Shown in pieces: positions 1 to 8,502 of a DNA stretch of 64,000 nucleotides; position 1 is the first letter of the stretch; every line of letters starts with the position of its first letter. Source of the stretch: Rhizophagus irregularis (taxonomy: Eukaryota > Glomeromycota > Glomeromycetes > Glomerales > Glomeraceae); the NCBI RefSeq assembly GCF_026210795.1, contig NC_089436.1, positions 5,208,001 through 5,272,000 of the forward strand, read 5' to 3'. The position numbers were made by a program, and so were the translations under genes. The notes under the pieces are model-generated. The model was not told where the DNA came from, ran no database searches, and was given only the letters and a program-made list of their open reading frames with translations.

Positions 1-553
1 AGAAATTAGTAGAAAGGTACATTAAATATAAAAATAGTAAAGAGAAGATTAAGCCGAATGTAAATCTAAAGAATCGACAAATTAAGGAAAACACTAACGG
101 AGGAGAATGAGAGCGCACTTAAAATCTCATCATCTTTGGGTTTTATTGTATTGAGAATTTATAAGATGCGCACGACAAATTTTTCTCATTTTACGGAAGC
201 CTTTTCACAATTACTTGTGATTTTCCAAGCTCTTCGAGATATAATATTGCGGCTTCTATGGATTTATCAAATTTTTATGTAGTCTTTAAATAATAATAAT
301 CATACACGTGATAATACAGTGGCCATAAGTCACACACTCCTGGGTATAATTTCATGGGATGGTTTTTTCCCGAAGGGAAAAAACCCTGAACTACTGTAGT
401 TACTGAAACAGGAATTATACACGAGATCTTTACGTTGTACTAAACTAATTTTGACGACAGTACAATTGGACAATTTCCAAAATTGTTGAATCCCAATAAT
501 AAATAACATCTTTTTTCGATAAAAAAAAAAGGTAATTTTCTTTTCATTTAATA
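1..553. other. non-coding flank, no gene seen
   Basis: AT-rich sequence before the bZIP-like pseudogene. Open frames in it are short and show no family pattern. I see no tRNA, repeat array or convincing exon. Confidence 0.5.
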
Positions 554-1114
554 ATGGGAAAACCATCATTACATTCTAGGAAAACGGCCTGGCGTAGACA
601 AAAAAAATGACAATATAAAAAATTTAAACAAAAAGAAATTGAAATATCTGATCTCCAGATACAGCTCCAGGATTTCCAAAAAGCTGTTGAGACAGCCGGT
701 GAACAAGTGATTTCCAAGCTAGACAAAACTGAGCGTGAAAACGCAAATCTATTGAAGTGAATCGATATTTTTTCAAATCAAATCTCAAGTCAGGAAGAAG
801 AGATATATAAGCTTGAATTAAAGAGTTATTTAGCACAATCATCATCGTCTCTGTCATCTCCACCACAGCCACCATCATCATCATCATCATCACAATTGTC
901 ACCGACATCTTTTAAAAGCATGGATGAGTACTTTAAACATAATCAAGTTAGTAATTTTTTAGGTATTGTGCAATTTTTAATGATTTTTATTTTTATAATT
1001 AATGAATTGTTCTCATTTTTTAGTAAAAGAAATCTAGTAGTTCATTATTTTTTTTTACTATTCTCATTTTTTTTTAATAAAAGAAATTTTTGTAATATTG
1101 AAATAAATACATAA
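554..1114 (+). pseudogene. bZIP-like protein, broken by two in-frame TGA codons
   Basis: Reading from the ATG at 554 gives a basic N-terminus (RKTAWRRQKK), an in-frame TGA at 608-610, then YKKFKQKEIEISDLQIQLQ and a heptad-like coiled coil. That is the order of a basic-leucine zipper DNA-binding domain. A second TGA at 758-760 precedes a Ser/Pro-rich stretch encoded by a (TCA)n-like repeat near 860-890, and then a hydrophobic AT-rich tail to 1112 that may be intron. Both stops sit where Arg is expected, so CGA-to-TGA change is the likely cause. If active, the protein would be a nuclear transcription factor. The bZIP call rests on the basic region and zipper spacing only; a generic coiled-coil protein is possible. 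Confidence 0.5.
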
Positions 1115-1799
1115 AATAATCAAATTCGTATTAATAATATATCGTGTAAAATATATTTTACTTGCCAGTAAATAATAAAAAAAAATATTTGTAAAGGTTT
1201 AACTGGGAAATTTTCGCCTATCAGGAGGATATGGGGAAATTTTTGCCTGCTAGAACTCTACGATAATAATCGCCATAAGGTATACATAGTAATCGAACTG
1301 GAGCTGCGATGCGGATTTCCTATCTCAAACTACTCTACCACATGCGATTATCTGTTTAAGGGATATTTGTTGATTACTTTTTATTACTAAATTACTGGAT
1401 TATTGATTGTGCTATTCCCTAATAAGGTTTGTATGATCACTGTAAGACCTGTTATGTATGTATATATACATGTTAATTGTTACTGCGTTAAGAGATTGTT
1501 AATTTTTTTTTTTATCAAAAATTAAATGAGATAACGATTACAGTTATGATAATTGATGATTATAAGGTCAAGGTTACGATAAAAAAATAATTTTTAGAGA
1601 ATGACATAAATAACAGATTAATAGTTATATTTTAGCGTCAAATTGTGTTAGTGAAGTTATTACGACATTAACTTATTAACTTGTGAAGTCACATTCTATA
1701 AACTTTTAAAACAATATGATATATTGTAATCTTTATTATAATAAAGGAATAAAAAACATATCAATGTTATCACGGTCTTTTATGTGATATGTACTGTAT
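1115..1799. other. intergenic AT-rich stretch
   Basis: Apart from the tRNA-like patch listed separately, this holds only AT-rich sequence with poly-T runs. The outer end of the left transposon locus should lie here or further left, but I found no terminal inverted repeat. Confidence 0.4.
1280..1347 (-). other. tRNA-like / SINE-like box A-box B sequence
   Basis: On the minus strand a box-A-like TGGTAGAGTAGTTTGAGA (about 1325-1342) is followed about 35 bp later by a box-B-like GTTCGATTAC (1289-1298). This is the spacing of an internal RNA polymerase III promoter. I cannot pair a convincing acceptor or anticodon stem, so it is more likely a decayed tRNA or the head of a tRNA-derived SINE than a working tRNA gene. 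Confidence 0.25.
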
Positions 1800-2076
1800 T
1801 TATGAAAAAAGATGGAGTTTTAAAGAGCTAGCAATGTTTCTTCCGCTACGGGAAGGAATTTCTAGATCTTCTGTAATAACATCTAACTCCTTAACCTTTT
1901 CTTTGATATTTGCGCTTTCAGTTTCAACCCAGACTATTTTGAAGCATTTTCTGGAGAATTCTATTAATTTATCTAGTGAAGTTTCCGATAATTTTGTAAA
2001 ATCGATGGCTGAAACGTATCGGCTTAAGATTCTCTTTAAAACCACCTCACGTGATATGAAGTTGTTTACTTTCTCG

Positions 2077-2080
2077 TCGG
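2077..2080. repeat. target site duplication TCGG, left copy
   Basis: TCGG directly precedes the 5' LTR and reappears right after the 3' LTR at 13404-13407. With one copy kept, the host exon reads through in frame. Confidence 0.8.
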
Positions 2081-3334
2081 TGTAAACGGTCAAATATCAA
2101 GCATGAAAAGATGATAAAATTTAACTACCAAACGTAATTGCCAAATGTTAAGAACGAACAAATTAATTATGGATTGGCGTAGATGGATAAATAATTAGCC
2201 GAAAAGGATAAACATTTAGGAGGAGTAATGGGAATCCCATAATTTTTATGAACTCAATATTTTAGTAATATATAAACTAAGCGATATCTATAATGTTGAT
2301 AAACATTTAGGAAGAGTAATGATCTACATAATGTAATATTCATCAAGTAGTTGACAAAGAACTAATAGGATAATTAGAGTCGATCAATTGCGGCTTAGCA
2401 ATCTTTAACAATAAGAACGATTAGAAAGAATAATTATAAGCCACAAAAGATAGATTATAAGCAAAACACATAAAGTGAATTGAAAGAACATATAGAATAA
2501 TGTCAGAAAGATTAAAGAACATAAAATAATATAAAAGATAATATAAAAAGATAGTATAAAGATGGAACATAAAAGATAACATATTAAAAAGAACATATAT
2601 AAAAAGATAGCATAGCATATTAAAAGATAGCATATTAAACGATAGCATATTAAAAGATAGCGTATTTAAAATATAGATAGTATATTAGAAAGATAGTTCA
2701 AAGATAATATGTAAAAAGAACATAAAAGATAGTATATAGATAGAATAGAAAGTAGTATAAAAATTGTATAAATAGAGAACGGAATTTAAGGTAATTCCAT
2801 AGTTCTCATCCACAGAACTCAATAAAAATATAAGTTTTATTTTTTAATTATTTGTTAGTAAAGTTTAATGTTAATTAAAGGTAATAGGTTCGCCCTAAAC
2901 TTTAATTAATGTTTGCTTAATTAATTTTAATTGAATAAATGGAAATTTTAAGATGAATTAAATATACACTTTTGGAAAGTAATAATTCGTAGCGAGAGCT
3001 ATCGAAGTTTGAAATTAAAGGTAAAAGTGGATATAATTTGGGGAAAATTTAGAGAAGTTAAATTTTATTTTATATCGTTCGACGTTTTATATTACTAACG
3101 CTATTTATTTTGTGAACCAAGAATGTTGTTGTTATATGTTGTTGTATGTTGTTCGTTGATTATGTTGTTTGATTATGTTGTTGATTACTTGCTTGTTCGT
3201 TTAATTGTTAGTTCGTTCGTTTATTCGTTCGTTCGTTTATTCGTTCGTTCGTTTATTCGTTCGTTCGACCATGGGAATGCCCGTTCGATGTGGCAACTCT
3301 GTAAATTGATGACAGAGGGAATTGGGGGATCTCA
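2081..3334 (+). repeat. 5' LTR
   Basis: This is the 1254-bp direct repeat partner of 12150-13403, starting TGTAAACGGTC and ending GGGGATCTCA. The middle (2500-2780) is built from degenerate AAAAGATAGCATATTA-like units. Near the 3' end lies a 16-bp tandem (TTCGTTCGTTTATTCG) at about 3210-3268. Open frames inside it occur identically in both LTRs and look like composition effects rather than genes. Confidence 0.95.
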
Positions 3335-3336
3335 TA

Positions 3337-3353
3337 TGGTGCATGCTCGCAAG
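3337..3353 (+). promoter_or_regulatory. minus-strand primer binding site (PBS)
   Basis: TGGTGCATGCTCGCAAG begins 2 bp after the 5' LTR. Its complement ends in GCATGCA-CCA, as the 3' end of a mature tRNA would. I cannot say which tRNA isotype this is. Confidence 0.7.
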
Positions 3354-4866
3354 AAAGGAAATGATCATCATCACATGATTATTATTATAATGAATATGAA
3401 AATTTAATTTCGTTAGTAAGTCACTAATAGGTATTATTAATCAATATTTTATTTTAGAATTTATTTTTAGATTTCAGGTTTTGACGAGTTCAAAAGGAAC
3501 CAATAAATCAATAAGGATTTAATTGAGTTAAAAACTTGAAAAGGTGAAAGATTGGAGTTTGAAGTTGTGCAAGTAATCACTTAATCGATAGAAAGCACAA
3601 GAATATTTCTTTCGGGAATAAAGTACCTGGGAAATTTCGTAAGGAGATGTGGAAGTGAAAGATGAATTTTGGAATAAAGATTAATAATGGGAAAACACCA
3701 ATGTATTATCTGGGGTTCATCTGTGTGGTATGGGTTACCTCTGAGTTTGAATTTTGGATAAATGCTCGAGATTGGAAAATTTTTATTCTTCGACATTAAA
3801 GATTATAACGTATGGGTTACGTCAAATCTGGATACCCAGCTCAATTATGCGCAAATTGCTTTGGGGACGGGGAATGAAAATTGTAAGGACACCTACTATC
3901 AAGAAACATTGAATGGATAAAATGGGACAAACCTGTAAACTATCATGCTTTGACCGAAGGGAAAAAGATAGAGATAAGCCCAGTATAGGTCCACCAATTT
4001 AAGAAAGTTGGTTTAGATGAGTTTTGAGGATAGCAGATGACTTTCGAAACTGGATTTTGGAAGGTTAGATTCACCCGTTAAGAGACGAGTCGGCCAACGA
4101 AAGAAGAAAAAGACGGATGCGTTGTATTGTTACAGGTCCTAGGCTACATTTCAGATGAAGGTTCCTGGTGTAGTGTCCTAGTTCACGCTCTCATTACAAT
4201 GTTCCGTTAAAAGAAGATAAAATAGAAGGATATTTACACATTAACGAGCTGTATAATGAACATTACGTGCAGTATTTAATAATAGAGTAAAATCTGAAAA
4301 GAAGGACGTTTATTTAAAAGAAGGACATTTATTTAAAAGAAGAACATTTATTTGGAAAAAGAATATTTATTTGAAAAAGAACATTTATTTGAAAAGAAGG
4401 ACATTTATCTGAAAAGAACGACATTTTGTGCGTTATAGATTAATTTACATAATATAGAATATATAGAGCAAGAAGGATTTATGTGGATGATAAGAAAGAT
4501 GTGATATGTGAAATTATGAATCACAGTGACAAAAGATGTGATATGTGAAATTATGGATATCGGTGACAAAAGATAAACTTTGTGGCGCAGTAAAAACCTC
4601 CACAGTCTGAGGAGATCGTGGACTTAGAATAATTTTTGAAATTTTGAGGCGCAGCAAAAATTAATAATAGAATATGGAGTAGTGAATATATAAAATTGAA
4701 AGATGGAACTCAAAGATTGAAAGAAGTAATCTATTTAAAGATAAAAGAATGTTTAGAAGATTGAAAATAGAAACATAGAAGATTGAAAATAGAAACGATG
4801 AGAGTGAAATATATATATAAAAGGAGGTGAGATTTTAGTTAAGATTCTGGATGAACGATTACAACG
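3354..4866 (+). other. long untranslated leader of the retrotransposon
   Basis: About 1.5 kb lies between the PBS and the gag ATG with no long open frame. It contains a degenerate tandem repeat (about 4293-4425, unit near 20 bp, GAAAAGAAGGACATTTATTT-like, six or seven copies). A second direct repeat (GATGTGATATGTGAAATTATG) occurs near 4498 and 4534. Packaging or dimerisation signals would be expected in such a leader, but I cannot point to one. Confidence 0.6.
4293..4425 (+). repeat. short tandem repeat in retrotransposon leader
   Basis: Six to seven imperfect copies of a unit of about 20 bp, GAAAAGAAGGACATTTATTT, drifting by single substitutions. Confidence 0.75.
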
Positions 4867-7800
4867 ATGGAATGGTATGAAACTTGGAGGGTTGATTACG
4901 AGAACCACAAATTAAGACATGACGAAAATATCGGAAATGTAGATATAGACGAATTGAGAGGAGAAAATATAACATGTGAAATATGTTATCCAATAAGAGA
5001 TACACCAGAAGTTTTTAAGAAATTTTGGAGAATATTACAAAAATTTGAATATACAATAAGGGATTATAATGCAGAAACTATAAGGGCGCTAATAAATTTA
5101 TTAAGTATATATAGTGAAGAAAGAAATAATTATACGAAAGGAAAAACTAGAGATGCATTAGATATAATAGTTGAATCGATAAGATACTTGAAACAACCAA
5201 TATTGAGAGAGAAAGGACTAAAGATAATAATAATAGTGGTTGCGAGAGATTGTATAGAAAACGATAAAGAAGACGAAACAATGGACAGATTAATAGGGAA
5301 TGAAGAATTAATAAGATATGGTTATATTTTGGAAGATTGGGATGTGAATATAAGATTTAGGGAATTTTATGAATGGCATAAAGTGGCTATATCAGAGTTT
5401 ATAGAATGGAAAGATAGCGTTATTAGAAAATACAAAGATATATTGTATGAGGAAGCAGAATTAAAAGAAGATGAGTCAACGGAAAAAATAGAAGCGTTCA
5501 AACAAAAGATTAGATCAATGTTGAATACAATGTACGTAAAAGGTCGTGGTGGAGGAATCTCGAAAGTAGTAATTGAAAGAGTTTATGATAAGATTAGGGG
5601 GTTTGAGCAATTAAATATAGATGAAACAGATAGTGATGACACACCAAGAAGTTATACTATAACAGAAACAGACGATGGGGAGGAAGAAAATTTACCAATT
5701 AGTAAAAATGAAGAAATGTCAGATGAGGAATCTGACGAATCTATTGAATCTAATAATGTTGAAGAAACAGAAACAACAAAGGTATTCGAAGAAATAATTA
5801 GAATGGATTTGAAAAGAATGGGATATGATGTAGAAATAACGGAAATTGAAAGAATAAGAAAATTTGGAGTAACCGCAAAGATAATAACAACATATGAATT
5901 TATGAAGAAATATTTAACAATATGGAATCTTGAAGATGAAAAATTAGATGAACAAATATTACAATGGAGAGTTGAAAACACAAAAGAATGCGGAAGATGT
6001 GAAATTGAAAGATTAAAGAAAGAATTTGAAATTGGAAAAGAAACCTGCATAGAATGTGAAGAAGATATTGAAAAAGAAAATCCAACGGATGATGAAGATG
6101 AAATGGAAGAGGATATAAAAGGACCCGAAATTGGCTCAAGTAAAAAACCAAAAAGTAAAGAGAAAAATAAAAAATCAAAGGAAGTACCTATAATACCAAT
6201 AACACCAGTACCACCAATAAAACCAAAGACAACAATGGCAGCATCAAGAGATGAACTCAGAGCAGATCTAAGAGCATTAATGAATACTATGTATAATCAT
6301 GATATTGGGGCAGATTGGAACAATTTAGCATTACCACCAGTAACATTGACAGGATTACAAGGAGAAGTTCAAGCGAATACTAATGCAATAGGAAATTTAA
6401 ACGCAAATAGGGGAGCTATTGTGGAAATACCAGTATTTTATGGTACCAGTGGAGAAGATCCAGAAGAATGGGCAGATAAATTTGAGGAGACATTTACAGC
6501 GAATGGTTTAGGGAATGATGATGCACAGAGATTTAGATTAGCAAAAGCGAAATTAATGGGAGGAGCAGCAGATTGGTTAAAGACTGAAGGAGTAAATATT
6601 GTCGATTGGAATGTTAATGGAGATCATAATTTAAGATTAAGAGTAAGAATAATTGGAAAGTATGCAAGTGATGAAATTAAAGATAGATGGCTAGAACAAT
6701 TAGAAAAGATTAGACAGGGAGACGAGAATGTAACTCAATACCTTACAAGATTTAAATATATGTTAAAGAGAGCGGGAGGTGATGCAGCAGTAGCAGCAAA
6801 TCAGCAAAAGAGAATTTTTATTAGAGGATTAAAACCGGACTTTACTAAAGACGTAGTAATGGGAAATCCAGCAGATCTAAATGCAACATTTCAGATAGCA
6901 AAAAACGTAGAAAGAGGTTTAGAAGCATTAACAGATAAAGTACAACCAAAAGGAATTAATGATGAACAAAGAAGACAAGAACCTATTGTTCAAGGGAATG
7001 TAAGGAATAATAAAGGGGTAAGTGTAGATGAATTAGCAGACAGTTTTGCGAAGTTACAAATTAAGATGTTAGAAGATGAGAATGAAAGATTAAGAAATTT
7101 AGCGAGTCAGAGCTATAGGCGATTGCCACAAAGAAACCAACCAATGCAAAGAAACCAACTAATGCAAAGAAATCAACCAATTCAAAGAAATCAGTCATTC
7201 CAAAAAAGAGTACCGACATGCTATACGTGTGGTAGAGCTGGTCATTATTCAGGAGAGTGTCCAGAGAAAAGAAGGAATGTAGGAGTGAATATGATGGACG
7301 AATATGATGACCAAGAAGAATATGATGAATGTGGATACGAGGAACCACACTATAACGAAATGTATTATACACAAGGTTATTACGATGATTATGAAGATAG
7401 GGAATTAAATTACCATAATGAATTATACGCAAAAGATAACGCAGTAAAAACAAGAAGACAAACAAGAAGGTCGAATCCAATAATGGGATATAAAAATAAT
7501 GGTGAAGAAGGAAATTTACAAGAAGAATTAAGAGAAGCGGGAAATAGAATGGATGATAGAGAAATACCAAGTGGAACAACAACACCAAGATATACGCCCG
7601 AAAGGACAGAACAAAATAATGTATACAAAGATAGTCAAAATTGGGATAATCCAATAGGACCAGAAGATTATAATTATGGTCGGCGACCCATGACAAAAGA
7701 TGGAAGATTTTATAAACCAATGTTCACAAAAGAAGGCAAAGCATTTTACCCTGGAATGCGGCAAGATGAATTTGGAAATTGGGTTAGAACAAAGCCATCA

Positions 7801-7989
7801 GGGACAGGAAAGCCCAGAGAATATGGACTGAGATTAACTGATGGAATACCACCTTACGATATTGTGGAAGACGTGAAAAATTGTAGAGCGAATATAACAA
7901 TTGGACAAATGATAAATGAGAATACTAAGTATCATAAACAATTGAGAGAAGGAACATATAGACCAAGAAGCATAAACGAGAAAAATTGA
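4867..7989 (+). CDS. gag: Gag polyprotein with extended N-terminus
   Basis: This 1040-residue structural protein would assemble the cytoplasmic particle and bind RNA. Residues 1-455 form an acidic extension with a possible zinc-binding C375-x2-C378-x15-C394-x2-C397. A Met at 457 starts the part that looks like ordinary Ty3/gypsy Gag: a capsid-type region about 510-700 ('FYGTSGEDPEEWADKFEETF', 'QYLTRF.YMLKRAGG'), a tandem RNQPMQ-type linker, then the nucleocapsid knuckle C785-x2-C788-x4-H793-x4-C798. The tail is Tyr/Asp/Glu-rich. The ORF ends in TGA at 7987-7989 followed by CTA, a context known to favour readthrough in other systems, and protease continues in the same frame. At 1040 residues it is long for a Gag because of the N-terminal extension. 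An internal start at 457 could give a conventional Gag. Confidence 0.92.
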   Translation: MEWYETWRVDYENHKLRHDENIGNVDIDELRGENITCEICYPIRDTPEVFKKFWRILQKFEYTIRDYNAETIRALINLLSIYSEERNNYTKGKTRDALDIIVESIRYLKQPILREKGLKIIIIVVARDCIENDKEDETMDRLIGNEELIRYGYILEDWDVNIRFREFYEWHKVAISEFIEWKDSVIRKYKDILYEEAELKEDESTEKIEAFKQKIRSMLNTMYVKGRGGGISKVVIERVYDKIRGFEQLNIDETDSDDTPRSYTITETDDGEEENLPISKNEEMSDEESDESIESNNVEETETTKVFEEIIRMDLKRMGYDVEITEIERIRKFGVTAKIITTYEFMKKYLTIWNLEDEKLDEQILQWRVENTKECGRCEIERLKKEFEIGKETCIECEEDIEKENPTDDEDEMEEDIKGPEIGSSKKPKSKEKNKKSKEVPIIPITPVPPIKPKTTMAASRDELRADLRALMNTMYNHDIGADWNNLALPPVTLTGLQGEVQANTNAIGNLNANRGAIVEIPVFYGTSGEDPEEWADKFEETFTANGLGNDDAQRFRLAKAKLMGGAADWLKTEGVNIVDWNVNGDHNLRLRVRIIGKYASDEIKDRWLEQLEKIRQGDENVTQYLTRFKYMLKRAGGDAAVAANQQKRIFIRGLKPDFTKDVVMGNPADLNATFQIAKNVERGLEALTDKVQPKGINDEQRRQEPIVQGNVRNNKGVSVDELADSFAKLQIKMLEDENERLRNLASQSYRRLPQRNQPMQRNQLMQRNQPIQRNQSFQKRVPTCYTCGRAGHYSGECPEKRRNVGVNMMDEYDDQEEYDECGYEEPHYNEMYYTQGYYDDYEDRELNYHNELYAKDNAVKTRRQTRRSNPIMGYKNNGEEGNLQEELREAGNRMDDREIPSGTTTPRYTPERTEQNNVYKDSQNWDNPIGPEDYNYGRRPMTKDGRFYKPMFTKEGKAFYPGMRQDEFGNWVRTKPSGTGKPREYGLRLTDGIPPYDIVEDVKNCRANITIGQMINENTKYHKQLREGTYRPRSINEKN

Positions 7990-7998
7990 CTACACTCG

Positions 7999-8502
7999 GT
8001 GGGAACTATGAAAAATGAAGAGAAAAGAACTACAGCAATGAGAACAGAATTAGAAGTTGAAGATCAATTAGTGAATGTAATAATAGATACTGGAGCAGCA
8101 GTAAGTGTGATAACAGACAAATTAAGGAGGAGATTGAATATACCTATATTTGGAAAAAGTAAATTTAGATGTACAATAGCAAATGGGCAAAAGATAGCAG
8201 CGTTAGGAAAGGCAAATATAACTTTGAGATACAAAGATGAATTAGAAATACTAAAAGAAGTTGAAGTAATCGATTCAGAAGAAGAGGATCTAATTTTGGG
8301 AAATGATATATGGAAGCTGTATAATGCAAAAATAAATTTTGAAGATCATACCTTAAGAATAGAAGAACAAGGAGAAATAATAACGATTCCAGTAGGATAT
8401 GAAAGAGAAGCAATATATGAAAGTGAGGAGAGCGAGGATGACGAAGAATATGAAAGCAACGATGAAGGAGAGGTATTCAAAATGCACCAGAATTTTAAAT
8501 AG
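7999..8502 (+). CDS. retropepsin-type aspartic protease
   Basis: About 167 residues in the same frame as gag, separated only by its TGA. The active-site motif is D30-T-G-A in 'IIDTGAAVSVIT', followed by the flap-like 'IANGQKIAALGKANI' and the 'DLILGNDIW' strand that closes the fold in this family. It should act as a dimer to cut Gag-Pol. An acidic tail leads to TAG at 8500-8502, after which RT follows in the same frame. No strong start codon exists (GTG 7999; first ATG 8008), so readthrough from gag is the more natural way to make it. Confidence 0.9.
   Translation: MGTMKNEEKRTTAMRTELEVEDQLVNVIIDTGAAVSVITDKLRRRLNIPIFGKSKFRCTIANGQKIAALGKANITLRYKDELEILKEVEVIDSEEEDLILGNDIWKLYNAKINFEDHTLRIEEQGEIITIPVGYEREAIYESEESEDDEEYESNDEGEVFKMHQNFK

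Noticed and set aside
1280-1347. Functional tRNA gene
   Set aside because: Box A and box B are present but acceptor and anticodon stems do not pair convincingly.
2405-3407. ORFs inside the 5' LTR, repeated in the 3' LTR
   Set aside because: Identical in both LTRs and made of AAAAGATAG or TTCG repeats; regulatory repeat, not genes.
7061-7720. 219-codon antisense ORF in gag
   Set aside because: It overlaps gag fully; its Leu/His/Tyr-rich composition is the mirror of gag's purine-rich codons and shows no domain.
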